Positions 24,726-42,556 are shown, counted from the first letter of the stretch. The stretch is DNA of 64,000 bases from Batkoa obscura (GCA_030770535.1 JASVEC010000026.1:62001-126000), one strand, 5' to 3'. Numbers and translations are program-made. The notes: generated by a model not told the origin, from the letters alone.

Positions 24726-26897
24726 TATTTCAGGTTTATTGAAAGTTTATAACATGTGGATAATGTAACTAATAATTAAAGCTATATGCTTGAAGTTTTA
24801 AGTTAATTTTTAGCTGCATTCTAATCTATGCACTATTCAATAAAAATTATAGAGCTCAATGGATTGGATGGCTCAATGGAAAACGACATATATCTCTTAC
24901 TTTAATCATTTTTTGAATATTTTTTTACAATTTTTTTAAACAGGTTAACCCAAAAGGAAAAGCAGTGGGGTTTATTTGGAAAAAAGAACTAATAATTGAT
25001 ATTTAAGGAGGAGTGCAGTCTATAGATTCTAACAGGGAATTCTTAGAGAACTGGAACAGCGAACTTCTTTTGAAGATCTGTTAGTAATGATCAGAGCGTG
25101 TTCACTTTTTCTTATAATCAAGGCTATACTTTTTTTTATAATTTTTTATTTTATTTAAAATTTAAAGTTTTCAAAACTTTAACTTAAAACCGAGTTCCTA
25201 AAACATTCCAATTTTTGAAAATTAATTCAGTTTTTGACTGACTTTATGCTTAACAATTAAAAATACTGTATTTAGTTTATTTGTATCCCTTAATTAAATT
25301 TTCAAAATAGTTGGTTTATGTAATTAAGTTGTCAAAGTTCTTTATTGGTTTTAAAGTTTTTAAAAGTAGACTTTGAGTTACTTAAAACATCAAATATATA
25401 AGTATTATATAGTCTACTCGTTAACTCTTTGTAGCAGTGATATATAATACCTGCTATTAAATTTACTATTTTGAATATTTACTTAACTCTATCTTTAGCG
25501 AGTATATTGCATCTGGCCTATAAATGCAGTATTAAATAATATGCCAATGATTGAGTTTGATGTATTGTATCTACATCAGTTCTTATTTGACAGTTTTGTT
25601 GCAGTGGTATCATGCTGAAGTATATTTTATAAAGTATCACTTTATCAGGAACATACTTTTTAATTAATGTATAAAGCTCTATCTTAAATTAATGTGGCTC
25701 ATTTTTGTATTATAAAAGTAAATAAGCCGATTATTTAATGATTTATTCATGAAAATATTCTTCATTACAGAAAATGATACAAATAATCCGTAAAACAGAA
25801 TCCAAGGAACATTAATGTGGTGCCATGGCGCAAAAAAGTCAAAAAATAAATATTGTTCTGGAGCGCAATTTCCTGAAACTGACATTACATTATATAAATA
25901 GTCAACATATAATATCATCGACATGGTAAGCAACTTCTAAGTTTGAAAAAGATAAAAAATAGCGAGAAGTTGACATTTAAAGTTAAATGCATGACATTTC
26001 TAGCGTTTATAAAAATAAAAGTCCTTAGTTAGCCCTATAAAATATTCTTAAATTAAGAACCTATATGTAGATGCCTTTTAACTTCGATGTTTAACTAATA
26101 GTTTTTCAATTTCATATTGTATATGTAGTGGTCAAAGGAATCAAACGTAAAGGCATTCCAGTCTTTTGATTTTAAAATCTCAAGACAAGTATTCAGCCTT
26201 TAAAAATATAAGATAATTGCCAGCTGTTACTTGATGTACTTTAATGCAATGATGAGAGATAAAGATCGAATTATCTTCCAATACAGGTTTAAACAAGAAA
26301 CCTGTTTTTAAGTTCTTAAAATGTTTTTATATTTATATGTTTCACTTACTGATTTAAAAAAAATAACATGACAATAGCTGTTATGCCTATTTATACTTAA
26401 TAAGCTTTTATTATCTCTAGGATATTTGAAAACCATTGTATAGATTATACTTGGTTTGCTTTTTACTCTTGTGTATCTATTTGAATGTTAAGAGACATAT
26501 ACCTTTTGCTGTTGGTATATCATAAAATTTGGTATCGTATTTATACCTTACAGAAATATGAATAACTTATATTAACTAAAATGTACATTTACACAATTTA
26601 AAAGTATTTACAGCCTTTTTTATCTATTCTGTCATACGGAAATGCAATAATCAGTCAAATCTTGTACCAACTCGAATTTTCATGTTAGCAATACGTATTA
26701 AAATTATCTCAGTATTAAGGAATATGATATTCTTAATTGTGGCTCATGCCTCTCAACATTATTGAAAATATTACTAGAATGTATTTTAACTTTAGAAAAG
26801 TTTAATGCTTATAAAACAAGTATAATAATGAGCCATAACCAATATAAATAGTCTCATAGTTTAGGTTATGGGAATTGTGAGTTATCTAATTAATGAA
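24726..26897. other. Spacer between tandem receptor genes
   Basis: About 2.2 kb with no recognised gene except a doubtful minus-strand exon at 25679-25933. No copies of the LTR, MITE or transposon families were found here. Confidence 0.5.
25679..25933 (-). CDS. Doubtful exon with one membrane segment
   Basis: A minus-strand open frame of 84 codons preceded by a possible acceptor (AAACTTAG). It encodes a short cysteine-containing part (VSGNCAPEQYLFF), then HHINVPWILFYGLFVSFSVM, which would span a membrane. No ATG-led exon or family match was found. It may be a remnant of another membrane-protein gene or a chance frame. Confidence 0.2.
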   Translation of the reverse strand: MLTMSMILYVDYLYNVMSVSGNCAPEQYLFFDFFAPWHHINVPWILFYGLFVSFSVMKNIFMNKSLNNRLIYFYNTKMSHINLR

Positions 26898-28124
26898 ATG
26901 AACGCAACTAAATATAGAGATTATATAAGAGTCGAAGTTTTTCCAAAGATATCATTGGTTTCGCTAGCTTTAGCGATTGTAGTTGTATTAACTATGATAG
27001 CTTTTAGTAATAAGCTATTGACATTGTATATAAGTTATTAACTTTATTCTATAGCTATCTATGATCGTAAGTTAGTGAACAGAGTGACTCTTAGATTACA
27101 AACCGTTATTGCATGCTACGATATTTGGTCACATTCTTTTCCATTATGGGCTAGAGAAAACAGCAAAGAAGGGAATCCTTTATGTACAGCTATTGCGTAC
27201 CAAGTGTTTGCATTCCCTTTATTTTATGCTTTTCTTAACGTTGCTATTGGGATCAACTTACAGTTGGTATTTATTCATGGTGTCGATATAACTAGAAAAA
27301 TAGAAGCAGGATATTATATTGGGTCTATTTTACTTACTCTCTTGATTACCATCCCACCACTTGGTATGATATTGTTATAGTTGTGAAATTAATTTTAATT
27401 GACATTATTTAGCACTTGGATTACTTGGCTATAGTGAATTTAATCAATGTTATCTTACATCAAATGACGAATATTTCTCAAAGATGTTTGATTTCTATGC
27501 TGTCAATTTAGTGACTATTATTTGTATGGTTTATTTGTTAAGTATTGTAATTTTAGTTTTAGTAAAACTATTTCGAGGACACAATTTAATAAAAGAAAAC
27601 CAAGTAGCCATTGATGTTAGCAGATCATCTGAGATGCTTGAAAATATTCGATTACTTGCCTCGAGAATGTAATGCTGATTTTTGTTCCTGTGTATATAAA
27701 CTAATCTTTTTAGTCTATTATATCCAATAGTAATGATTGTTTCTAATATTGGACTAATCATAGCTCAAACTGCTTATGATCTTGCAAACAATGAAGCTCC
27801 AGAGTTAACAGTTTTCTCTTATATTACACGTAGTGTATTGGGTACTCTTAATTTCATTGCTTTTTTTTGTGATCCAACAATCCATCAAGCACTTAGAACC
27901 ATATACTCCAGAGTTGTAAAGAAACAAAATGACTCAGATAAAATAGGTAAAGTTATTTTATAGTACATTTGAATGTGCTTAATATTTCATTAGATTTTAA
28001 TGGCGATGTGTTTGATTTAAATGATATGGAAACTGGTGACTTTAAGGATACTTCTAGCGCTATTAATGATGAAATAGAGGGACGAAAGCCTATTCACTAT
28101 TCTAAATTTATCAAAAATTTATAA
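26898..28124 (+). CDS. Seven-transmembrane receptor-like protein, paralog 2
   Basis: Same five-exon structure as paralog 1: 26898-27006, 27055-27363, 27413-27668, 27714-27946, 27994-28124. The reading starts MNATKYRDYIRVEVFPKI and keeps the seven hydrophobic segments and the two extracellular-side cysteines (PLCTAIAY, FNQCYLTS). The full cytoplasmic tail includes DFNGDVFDLNDMETGDFKD and ends YSKFIKNL. From the end of exon 1 through most of exon 2, including the whole 48-nt first intron, the DNA is almost identical to paralog 1, while exon 1 and exons 3-5 are clearly diverged. The upstream ATG at 26893 is closed at once by TGA, so 26898 is the start. It looks functional. Confidence 0.82.
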
Positions 28125-28729
28125 TATATTACCATTAAAAATTTTCTATGGTGGTAGTAGGATATTCAAGGTTATTTTCTAACTTCAATGGGTTTTTTTT
28201 AGATCTATTACATTTTTGAAACTATTTAAAAAACCAATTTAAGTTATTATGAAAGGGAGGGCAAAAAATGTATGTAATTCTTTAAAATTTAAATAAGCGA
28301 TAAAAAAAATAAAATACTAGTTTTTTATATATAGTAAAAGCTTTTGTTTTTTATTTTGGCAAATAATAACTATTGTTTTTTAAATATTAATACTTTATAT
28401 TTTCAAGCTATAATAATTTTTTTTATCATAAACTTAATAATCTTTTAAATATTTAAAAGTTAACAGATTTTTTTTCAAATTTTTATACAAAACAGCTTTA
28501 TTTTTTTATAAATATTTTTATATACAGTATTTTCTAAAATTGTTTACTGTAGAAAAGAATCTTAATAAATTAATTAAGTTGAAAGTCAATTTTAACCAGT
28601 TTTTTAGTTTGTTTTTGTTTATTATAAAAAAACTGATAAATTGTTTTAAAGTTTTGTATATAATTATATATGTATCAAATTTATGTAAAAAAAAAGTTGT
28701 TTTATAAAATACAAAAATATTTAGATAAT
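28125..28729. other. AT-rich 3' region of receptor 2, nothing seen
   Basis: Long A and T runs and no coding frame. Ends at the outer LTR of the nested LTR pair. Confidence 0.5.
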
Positions 28730-29659
28730 TGTGAAAGTTGATACTTAGTGGTCGAAGTTAAAAGCTACTCTTGCTTAATTAACTTGCCTTGAGTCGAAGG
28801 GTCTTAGTTTATGTAACTAAGATAGACTTAACTTAATAGAAATAGTATGTAGTAAGCTATGAATTATGTAAAACAAATACAATGGAAGATACTACTATAA
28901 AATCTATATCAGATGTTGTCAGAAAGACTTAGTGACTTTATTAACGATACATTATCAGGGAGTAATCCAATTAAAAAGCCTCGAGTTATCATATTGAAGA
29001 ATCTCTTTTATACTCCAATAAGTATGGATATCAAAACGAGAGGATTATATTCTTTGTAATATGAAGTTAGAAATTATCGCAGCTGTGAAATATTGCTTTA
29101 TTTAGCTCTCGGATTAATTATAACACAACAATCACTTAAGTTGTTGTGTTCTCAAGTTCAAACACAATCAAACCAGAGTCCCTTATTTTGATTTGCTGCG
29201 AGAATTTCTAACTTCATATTGCAAACAATATTATCTCCTTTTAATATCCATCCTTATTGGAGTATAAAAGAGATTCTTCAATATGATAACTCGAGGCTTT
29301 TTAACTGAATTACTCCCTGATATCGTACTATTAATAAAGCCACTAAGTCTTTCTGACAACATTTTAGGTAGATTTTACAGTATTATTGTCTATTCTATTT
29401 GTTTTACATAGTTCGTAACTTATTACGTATTATTCCTATTCATTTAAGTCTATGTTAGTTACATAAAGTAAGACCCTTCGACTCAAGGCAAGTTAATCAA
29501 GCAAGAACTGTTTTTAACTTCTACCACTGAGTACTAACTTTCACACAGCAAATCAAAATAAGGGACTCTGGTTTGATTGTATTTGAACTTGAGAACACAA
29601 CAACTTAAGTGATTGTTGTGTTGTAATCAAATCGAGAGCTAATAAAGCAATATTTCACA
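28730..29659 (+). repeat. Solo LTR split by a second LTR
   Basis: Outer copy in two pieces, 28730-29083 and 29546-29659 (about 468 bp together). It starts TGTGAAAGTTG and ends GCAATATTTCACA. No 4-bp target duplication survives (TAAT versus AGCA), consistent with greater age. Its end piece holds the AACACAACAA...TTGTTGTGTT hairpin. Confidence 0.85.
29084..29545 (-). repeat. Inner solo LTR inserted in the outer LTR
   Basis: TGTGAAAT...CTTTCACA, 462 bp, opposite orientation, flanked by the 4-bp direct repeat CAGC (29080-29083 and 29546-29549). The outer LTR resumes exactly after the duplication. Confidence 0.9.
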
Positions 29660-29727
29660 AGCATTAAAAAACTTGGCATAAAAAATAGATTAAAAGTTTT
29701 TATTAATTATTTGATTAAAAAATAAAA

Positions 29728-29836
29728 TATACGGGAGTGTTTTTTCTAGTTTCATCACTTTTTCCATTTTTTAAGCACTATTTAAGTGGAAAAACTTTAG
29801 TAAAATTTTTGAGCAAAAAATATATTCTCATATATT
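29728..29836 (+). repeat. MITE copy 4
   Basis: Diverged copy (ACGGGAGTGTTTTTT...ATATTCTCATATA) with the core TTTTTCCATTTTTTAAGC. Confidence 0.8.
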
Positions 29837-29990
29837 AATTTTATTATTTTTGTAAAAAAAATTAAAAATTAAATTTAAATAATATAAAAACGTTATTGAT
29901 TTTAACAACTATTTAAATTAAATCAAATAATAAGATTAAAATTTATTTATAATATATATTTATATTAATATTTTTTATTTCTATTAATTT

Positions 29991-30093
29991 ATATGGGGAT
30001 GTATTTTTTTGTTTAGGAAATTTACTAGCACGTTTTCCGCTCAAATAGCGCTTAAAAAATGGAAAAAGTGATGAAACCAAAAACATCCTCATA
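29991..30093 (-). repeat. MITE copy 5
   Basis: TATGGGGATGTATTTTTTTG...AAAACATCCTCATA with the core GCTCAAATAGCGCTT, inverted relative to copy 4, 155 bp away. Confidence 0.85.
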
Positions 30094-30584
30094 TTTTTAA
30101 AAATTCAACCAAATTTTTGAACTTTTATTTAAAAAATAAAAAATAAAGTTTATTGTTAATATAAGGAGTTGTTAAAAAAGCATGTGGTTCTATTTGATAA
30201 CTTCATTAATAAAAGTATTGAATAAAACAATTAGGCTATACAATGTTAAAATGTTTGTACTTTCTATATTTTAATAGTCCACTCCACCATAAAGTGGATA
30301 AAAGCACACATTAAAAAAAACTGAGAAGCCAAAAAAACCATCAAACAGGCTAAATTAAAACGTAACCAATGAAATCCTTCTGGCTAAAAATGAACCCTGT
30401 ATTGTTTTCAAAGAAGAATGACTAATTATCATTTTCATTCAAAACGTGTGAAACATTTAAGTTAACCAATAGCTGATAGGGTTTAATTTTCATCTGCTTC
30501 ATTTCATTGGTTTTATTTAAGGTTACGTTGAATCATTTATCTTTTAATTCAGTTTTTAATAAAAAAATAAAAAAAAATATAAAT

Positions 30585-32432
<1,848 letters not shown>

Positions 32433-33136
32433 GTTATTAAACTTTTATAAATTTTTAGATTAATCTTATTGTTGTTTTTGATTGTGTTTTTTTAACTTAG
32501 ATTAGTTCATTTTTAAAAATAAAATTAAAGATTACATAATTAACTTAAGAATGGCGTTATTGAATTCTTCTGTTCAGTTTTTAAGCAGTTATAAGTTTAA
32601 AAATATTTAATTTGATAATGAAATGCAAAAAAATGATTAAATCTTGTTTATATTAATAATTTTGATTAATAAATAGAATAAAACACCATTATTATTATTA
32701 TTATTATATAAAAGCATGATCATTTTGTTGTTTTTTATACTTTATAATGATTAATAATTTATATTAGTTAAACTTATAAATAGATCAATATCCTATTTTT
32801 ACATCAAATTTTTACATCAAATTTTTGCTATTAATACTTTTTTTTATTATAGTAATAATACACTATACTACTTATGTTATAACAAAATAACCATAATATC
32901 TTTTCTTTTCAATACATCTACTATATAAAATACTAACAATGACTCAATTTGATAGAAACTACGCGATTAACTAAAAGATCTAAATAGCCGCTGCGTAAAA
33001 ATAAAAAAACAGCTAATTAATTTGAGTTTTAAAAAAAATCAATGTAACAAATCAAACCTACTTAACAAATCATCAAAAAATTCAGGGTAATAAACAAATG
33101 AAAATTCAGTATAAAACCCAACCAATTTATTCTTTT
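32433..33136. other. Intergenic, no gene seen
   Basis: Contains a short ATT microsatellite near 32690-32707 and a tandem duplication TTTTACATCAAA near 32799-32824. It should include the promoter of the CysRS gene. Confidence 0.5.
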
Positions 33137-36434
<3,298 letters not shown>

Positions 36435-36548
36435 ATGAATAAATATTATTTTATAATAAAAAAATAAAAAACAAAAAATAAAATTTTAAGGAAATGCAAA
36501 ATAGGACTATGATTGCTATTGATTATTGATTATTTATTTTGTTATGTT

Positions 36549-39500
36549 TTATTCTAATTTTAATTTATCTAATTGATGAATTATATTTTTGATTAAATTA
36601 CTGTCTTCTTTATCATACCGTGATAATAATTCATTTAATAAATCCATTCGTATATTACTATCTTTATCATTTACTTCCAATATTATTTCTTTATCACTTG
36701 AATTTGTTTGTTTACTTTCATTATCTAAATTTACTTGCTCATTTTCATTTTTATCCTCCTCCAACTCATTCTGTTTATTTTCATTCCCACTACTCTCTAG
36801 ATCATTTTGCTTACTTCTATTTATCTTCTCCTCAACCTCTATCTCCCTCTCTTTACTTTCAACTTTCTTCTTTTTTTCATTTCCATTCATGTCCTTTTTC
36901 CTCAAATTAACATCTAAATCAAAAAAGACCTTTATTAGTTTTCATATCATATAATAGCAATTTAATTTTACTTACCTTCTAGTTTCAATTTACATAAAAA
37001 TTTAACTAATAAATACCTTACTTCAAAAGTTTTATCATTAACTAATCGTGCTAAATTAGGTAAAAAAAACTGTTCAAAGATGGATTGATCAAAATAAACT
37101 TGTTGAATTTTTTCACATATAAGAATATATCTATTATAGAAATAATAAAATAAATTAATATCTTAAATAATAAAATAAATTAATGATAAAAATAAAACTT
37201 ACAATTGCCTATTAGAATAACTTTTGGAATGTAATAAATCATTTAAAAGATCAAAAAAATAAACCCATAAAGAAGATTCATTTTCTAAATTTAAGTGCAC
37301 TTTTTCATAAATGGACGGTATCTAAAATAAAATAAAAAAATGTTATTATATAATAAATTATAAATTCAGCTACTAATATACTATCATTTATCATAGTATA
37401 TTGTTATTTTATTTAATTCTATATTATTAAAATTAATTATAAAAACTTACTAATTCTACAATCCAATATCGAATTTCTTTAGGTTGTTTTAAACTAGCAT
37501 TATTTAATAACATAGGTAATAATTGAAGTACTGTAAATTTATTCTTTAATAATGGAATAAATTGAGATAATTGACTAATTTAAAAAATAAAAAATAATTA
37601 TATATTTATATTAATTACTATACTATTATAACATTGAAAATAAAAACTTACTTTATAATTTGTTTTTTAATTCTCCAATCTTTAATATAATCATTATCAA
37701 TAGTTAAATAATAATTCATTAGATTAATTATTAATTTTAAGACTCTTTCTTTTTCTTTTTCAGTAATTTTTTTATATAGTTCAATACTATTCATCATTAT
37801 TTTAAATTTTATCTATTTCAAATAAAATAATTTCTATTAATAAGGTATTCTAATTGTATTAATATTCTTACCTCATCTTCATTATAATTAATTAATCTTT
37901 CAAAGATTGGCAATAAATCTTTATTTACTTGTTCATTAGTTAATAATTTAACAATTTCATGAAATGAAGAGGCAAATATTGTTAATATTTGTAACTAAAA
38001 GTATATTTATTATTATTATTATTATTAACTAATTAATTAATTCCTCTACTTACTTCTTTATCTTTTGATAAATATTGATAATAAGTTACTAATTTATCCC
38101 AATTCTTATTTCCCATTGATAATAATACAGCTAAATAAACAAATATTAATTTGTTTTAATATGTTTGTTATTTCAACTTACCAGGAAAATGAACGATAGA
38201 ACCTAATCTTAATTCAAATTTAGAAGATTTACAATTTGATAAATATTTTTTAAGTAAACTTTCAGTTATCTAAATACATTAATAAACCCATAATAATATT
38301 GTAATTTATATTTAATAAACTTACATTATTTTGATTGTTAAATAAATAAATAAATCGACCAATTAAATAATTGGCTTGATTATTGACTTTATTAGAATTA
38401 TCCTTTAACAATAATTCAAACAAATTAATCATTTTTAATGAATATCCTTCAATACCAATCATAGTTTCACTTATTTCAACTAATAAATCTAATGTTTCGT
38501 AACGTACTTCATATACTTCATCTTTACATAATAATTCTAACAAAGGATACTAAGTTATATTAATTTAATACTAATATTAATTTATATTATAATTTACAAT
38601 TCTATGAATTAATATATCCATTTTTAATAATTTAAAAAAAGATTTTAAACTTATTGCTAATTCCTAATATCAAAATATTAATTGATTATTATATACTATA
38701 TTTAATAAAGCTACTTTTCTAATTTCATAATTAGTTTCATGAATTAAGTTTTCTAATGTTGGTAATAAAACTTCAATTAAAGTTTGTAATTTAAATACAG
38801 AAAATAGAGGTGTTAAAATCTAAAATAAAATAAAAATATTAACGCCATATTTGATTACACTAGATAACCCAAATTCTTACCTTCAATACTTTAATTTTAA
38901 TAGTATTTTGACTACAATCAATATATTGATTGAGATCAAAGTTAAAATTACAAGCTAACAAATTAATTAATATAGGCAATAATTCCAATTCAAAACAATT
39001 TAAATCCATTAATTTTAAAAAACTAGTAATTGCTAATTCACTTTTTTCACTTAAATTACTTTCTTGAGAAAATAATGTAACTCCTAATAATTGAACCATA
39101 CTCTCTTCATCCATTCTTAATTTTTCACTATTTTTAAACGGTATCTATTAAATAGTTGTATAAATATATTAATGGTTGTTTAACTATTATCTATTACCTC
39201 ATAAAAAAATAACAATATTTGATCCAAACTTTCGATTAAACTTTCCCTTACTGCCAAGACTAAAAATTGCTTCATTAACCTGTAATCAAAATAACTCAAT
39301 AAAAAACCCTTACTATCATCCTGACATAGTCTTAATGTTAATGGAAACACATAAGCAAATGCTTGTTCTAAAGTTAATTCATTTAACAATTTCGGTATCT
39401 GAGTACAAATCCAAATCCTCCTGTAAAAATTGAAATCTTTATTAACTTTTATTCATATAGAATAATTTAATAATAATAATTCACCTAGGCGCTGCATTAG

Positions 39501-39885
39501 CACTGACACATAAAAATAATTTTTCCAAGGCTGGTAATTCAGCTAATGTTATAAATTCTAAATCTTCCGCTAAAAGTATTGATTTGTTAAAATTCACCAC
39601 ATTTACAATCTCAAATATTCAAAATAAATTTACCATATTTATATCGAATCCCAGTAGGAAATGTATCCAATTCAAACTCATTTGATGGTGGTAATGGGGG
39701 TAAGGATTTATCTTCTGATATTACTGTTTTTTCTTCAATTTCACTATATTTAAATAAACAATCGCCTTCTTCTTCAATAATAGCTTCGTCTTCATCTTCA
39801 TAAAAGTTTAATCCTAAGTCTATAGAAGATTAGTTGAAGATTAGAGGAAGGAGAGGGTAAAATAAGAGAGTTTATTACCTGCCAT
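36549..39885 (-). CDS. PPP4R1-like HEAT-repeat phosphatase regulatory subunit
   Basis: A gene of about a dozen exons on the minus strand, from ATG 39883-39885 (first exon only MAG) to the stop at 36549. The N-terminus is acidic (NFYEDEDEAIIEEEGD), then DTFPTGIRYKY. Successive HEAT repeats follow, including LLNELTLEQAFAYVFPLTLR, YEVRYETLDLLVEISETM, HFPAVLLSMGNKNWDKL, and FASSFHEIVKLLTNEQ. The HFPAVLLxxGxxxW and SFHEI segments are those of protein phosphatase 4 regulatory subunit 1, which scaffolds the PP4 catalytic subunit. The C-terminus is a charged, low-complexity tail (KKKKVESKEREIEVEEKIN). Another HEAT scaffold of the PP2A class cannot be excluded. Exon ends are approximate. Confidence 0.65.
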
Positions 39886-40365
39886 GATTCCTTTTTATGA
39901 ACTTTTTAATAAAATTTTGAAAAATAGAAAGGGGTTTTGGAAAATTTAATCAATTGAAAATATGTTCCGCTTTTTTCTAAGTTTTCGAAAATTGAATAGA
40001 TTTTAAGAACAAAAAATTTAATGTTTTTCTTTTTAGTTTATCATAGTTAATAAATTGTCATTTGATTGCTCATGGTTACTATGAAATATCAGTAGTTTAA
40101 AAATTAAATTGATAGCTTTGTTTCAATTTTATGTGTTCGCATATATTTTGAGTCTATTAAAATTAGCATAAATAGTGAAGCAATTTACTTATAAAACATG
40201 TACATTTTAATTAATAATTAAATATAATGCTAGTTGTGAGTTTATTTTTTAAGAACTCATAAAAAGCTTAAACTTCGAAATACTTTATTAACAGATTAAT
40301 AGAAAAGAACTCGGATATTAATCTTAAGCATGTAATCGATAAAGATTTTCAATAAATAGTATACA
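39886..40365. other. Intergenic, nothing seen
   Basis: Promoter side of the HEAT-protein gene and 3' side of the receptor pseudogene. No repeat family found. Confidence 0.5.
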
Positions 40366-41589
40366 TTATAAACTTTTAATAAACTTAGGATATTGAATAG
40401 AGTTTCTTCCTTCTATTTCATCATTGATAGTGTTAGAATCATATTTAAAGCCATCATTTTCTATATCATTTAAATCAAATACATCACTATTATAATTCAA
40501 TAACATTTACTCAATATACTTATAAATACTATAAAATAATGTTATCTATTTATCTGATCAATTTGTTTCTTGACTCTAAAGTATACACTTCTAAGTGCTT
40601 GATGGATAGTTGGATCACAAAAGAAGGCAATGAAATTAAGTATGCCTATTAAACCAACCGTAATATAACAGAAATTTTTTAACTCTGGTGCTTGAATGCT
40701 TCCAAGATCGTAAGCTGACTAACTTATAGCTATTCCAATGTTACCAATGATCCTCACTATTGGATATAATAAGCTAAAAAAAATTAGTTTAAATATTTGA
40801 AAATACAATAAATATTACGTTCTTGAGGCAAGCAATTGAATATTCTTAAGCATATCAACTGATCTTCTAGCATCAATAGCTACTTGGTTTTCTTTTATTA
40901 TACTATGACTCCGGAATAATTCTATTAAAACTAGAGTTAAAATAACGAATAAATAAGCCACAAAAATAATATTTACTAGACGACTAGCAAAAAAATCAAT
41001 CATTTTAGAATAATACACATTATTCGATGTAAGATAATATCGCTCAAAATCACTATATTCAAGTGTCCCATTTACTAAATGAATATTAATTAATAATAAT
41101 TTGCTATATATCAAGACAATATAACAAGTGGAAGGATAATAACTAAGAGAGTAAGTAAAATAGAGCCAATATAGTATTTTGCTTCAATTTTTCTAGTTAT
41201 ATCAATACCATGAATAAGTACTAATTATAAATTGATTTTGATAGCAACATTAAGAAGAACATAAAACAAAGGAAATGCTAATAGTTGATATGCAATAGTC
41301 GTACATAAATGAGACCATTCATAGTCATTATCTCTGGCCTATAATAAAAAAGAGTGGGACCAAATGTCATAACATGAAATAACGGTTCGTAATCTAAAAG
41401 TTACTCTGTTGACCAGCTTACGATTATAGATAGTTTTTAAATAAAGTTGGAGATTAAATATAAATGTCTATAGGCTATACCTAAAACGATTATAGCTAGT
41501 ACAACTACAAACACTAGAGTTAGCCAAACCTTTGATATTACCAGATAAACTTCATTTATTATATAATCTTTATATGAATCTGCACTCAT
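40366..41589 (-). pseudogene. Pseudogene of the five-exon 7TM receptor family
   Basis: Third paralog, on the opposite strand. It begins MSADSYKDYIINEVYLVISK at ATG 41587-41589 and keeps the same exon order and the tail motif SDVFDLNDIE, ending PKFIKSL at 40366. It is broken by at least three in-frame stops in positions where the paralogs have codons (near 41339 for Trp, 41222 for Gln, 40715 for Gln). The last intron has lost both splice signals: donor GT is AT and acceptor TTAG is TTG. It still encodes recognisable membrane segments (FVVVLAIIVLG, VNIIFVAYLFVILTLVLI). The retained tail exon supports the five-exon model of the intact genes. Confidence 0.88.
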
Positions 41590-42244
41590 ATTATTTTAGA
41601 CTAGTTAATATAAATTCCTAGACTTTAAACCATGGATACTGTTTATATATGTAATGACTTGTTACTATTATACTTGTTTTGAAATTTAGAGTTTTTCAAT
41701 TTTATATTTCATATTAGTAAAGCAACAGGTAATTTCCAGAGGTATGGCTTTATTAATGATTTTATTCTTTTGATTCATCCATGATTTAACCACATACGTA
41801 GTTAAAAATATTCTAGATACCATAAAGCTTTACTATGTATCGTGCTTCTGCTTGTCAGGATCTATAAAAAATTATAAAATGTTTTCGAGCTATTCATATT
41901 ATACAACCTATATTGTATTTTGTAGTTTTTCATTTTAACGATATAGGTATTTATTTTGATAAGCTTTATATTATCCTAGGATTGTTAGAAGCTCTATTTT
42001 TTAACACACAGATTAATACAATAGAAGCGCAAACTAAATCATTTATAGTGTTTAAAATAATTTTAATAACAACCAATAGCAGTTTACAGGGCCCAAATAA
42101 AAGCAACGATTTATACCATGATACTTTGTTTTTAATTTTTAAAACTAAATATAAAAACTAAAAGCTTATCAAAACCAAAGAGCAGGTTTATAATAAGATT
42201 TATGTAGTAAATTACTAGTTTTTATCTCTTATCCTTATATAGAT
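41590..42244. other. Intergenic, no supported gene
   Basis: Holds the old promoter side of the receptor pseudogene. A short plus-strand frame at 41913-42161 has no ATG-led context or family match. Confidence 0.45.
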
Positions 42245-42352
42245 ATATGGAGATGTATTTTTTTGTTCAAAAATTTTACTAACAATTTTTCCGATCAAAT
42301 AGCGCTTAAAAAATGGAAAAAATAATGAACCCAAAAAAAACATCCCCATATA
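42245..42352 (-). repeat. MITE copy 6
   Basis: TATGGAGATGTATTTTTTTG...CCAAAAAAAACATCCCCATA with clean inverted ends and flanking TA. Confidence 0.9.
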
Positions 42353-42556
42353 TTATTTAAAATTTATCAGTTTAAATATTAATTTTTAGAGAATGGATAC
42401 TTGTTTCGAGACTAGGATTAAAACATGATTTTGAAGTTAAAAACATTTTATAAAACTGAATGAATGACTTTTAATTTCATATTAGTTAAGTCTATATACT
42501 TTTAATTTTCTCGCTATTTCATGTTTCTTTTCGACTTAGGGAATCACTTAGTATAT

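Larger units (their letters stand above)
29660..30584. other. Intergenic with two opposed MITEs
   Basis: Holds the MITE copies at 29728-29836 and 29991-30093, which face each other, and the promoter of the aspartate aminotransferase gene. Nothing else recognised. Confidence 0.5.

Noticed and set aside
36589-36954. Ser/Leu/Phe-rich plus-strand frames
   Set aside because: Antisense of the Lys/Glu-rich last exon of the HEAT-protein gene.
39176-39433. Plus-strand 85-codon frame
   Set aside because: Antisense to HEAT-repeat exons on the minus strand.
41913-42161. Plus-strand 82-codon frame
   Set aside because: No ATG in a sensible context, no membrane topology or family match, and next to repeats.
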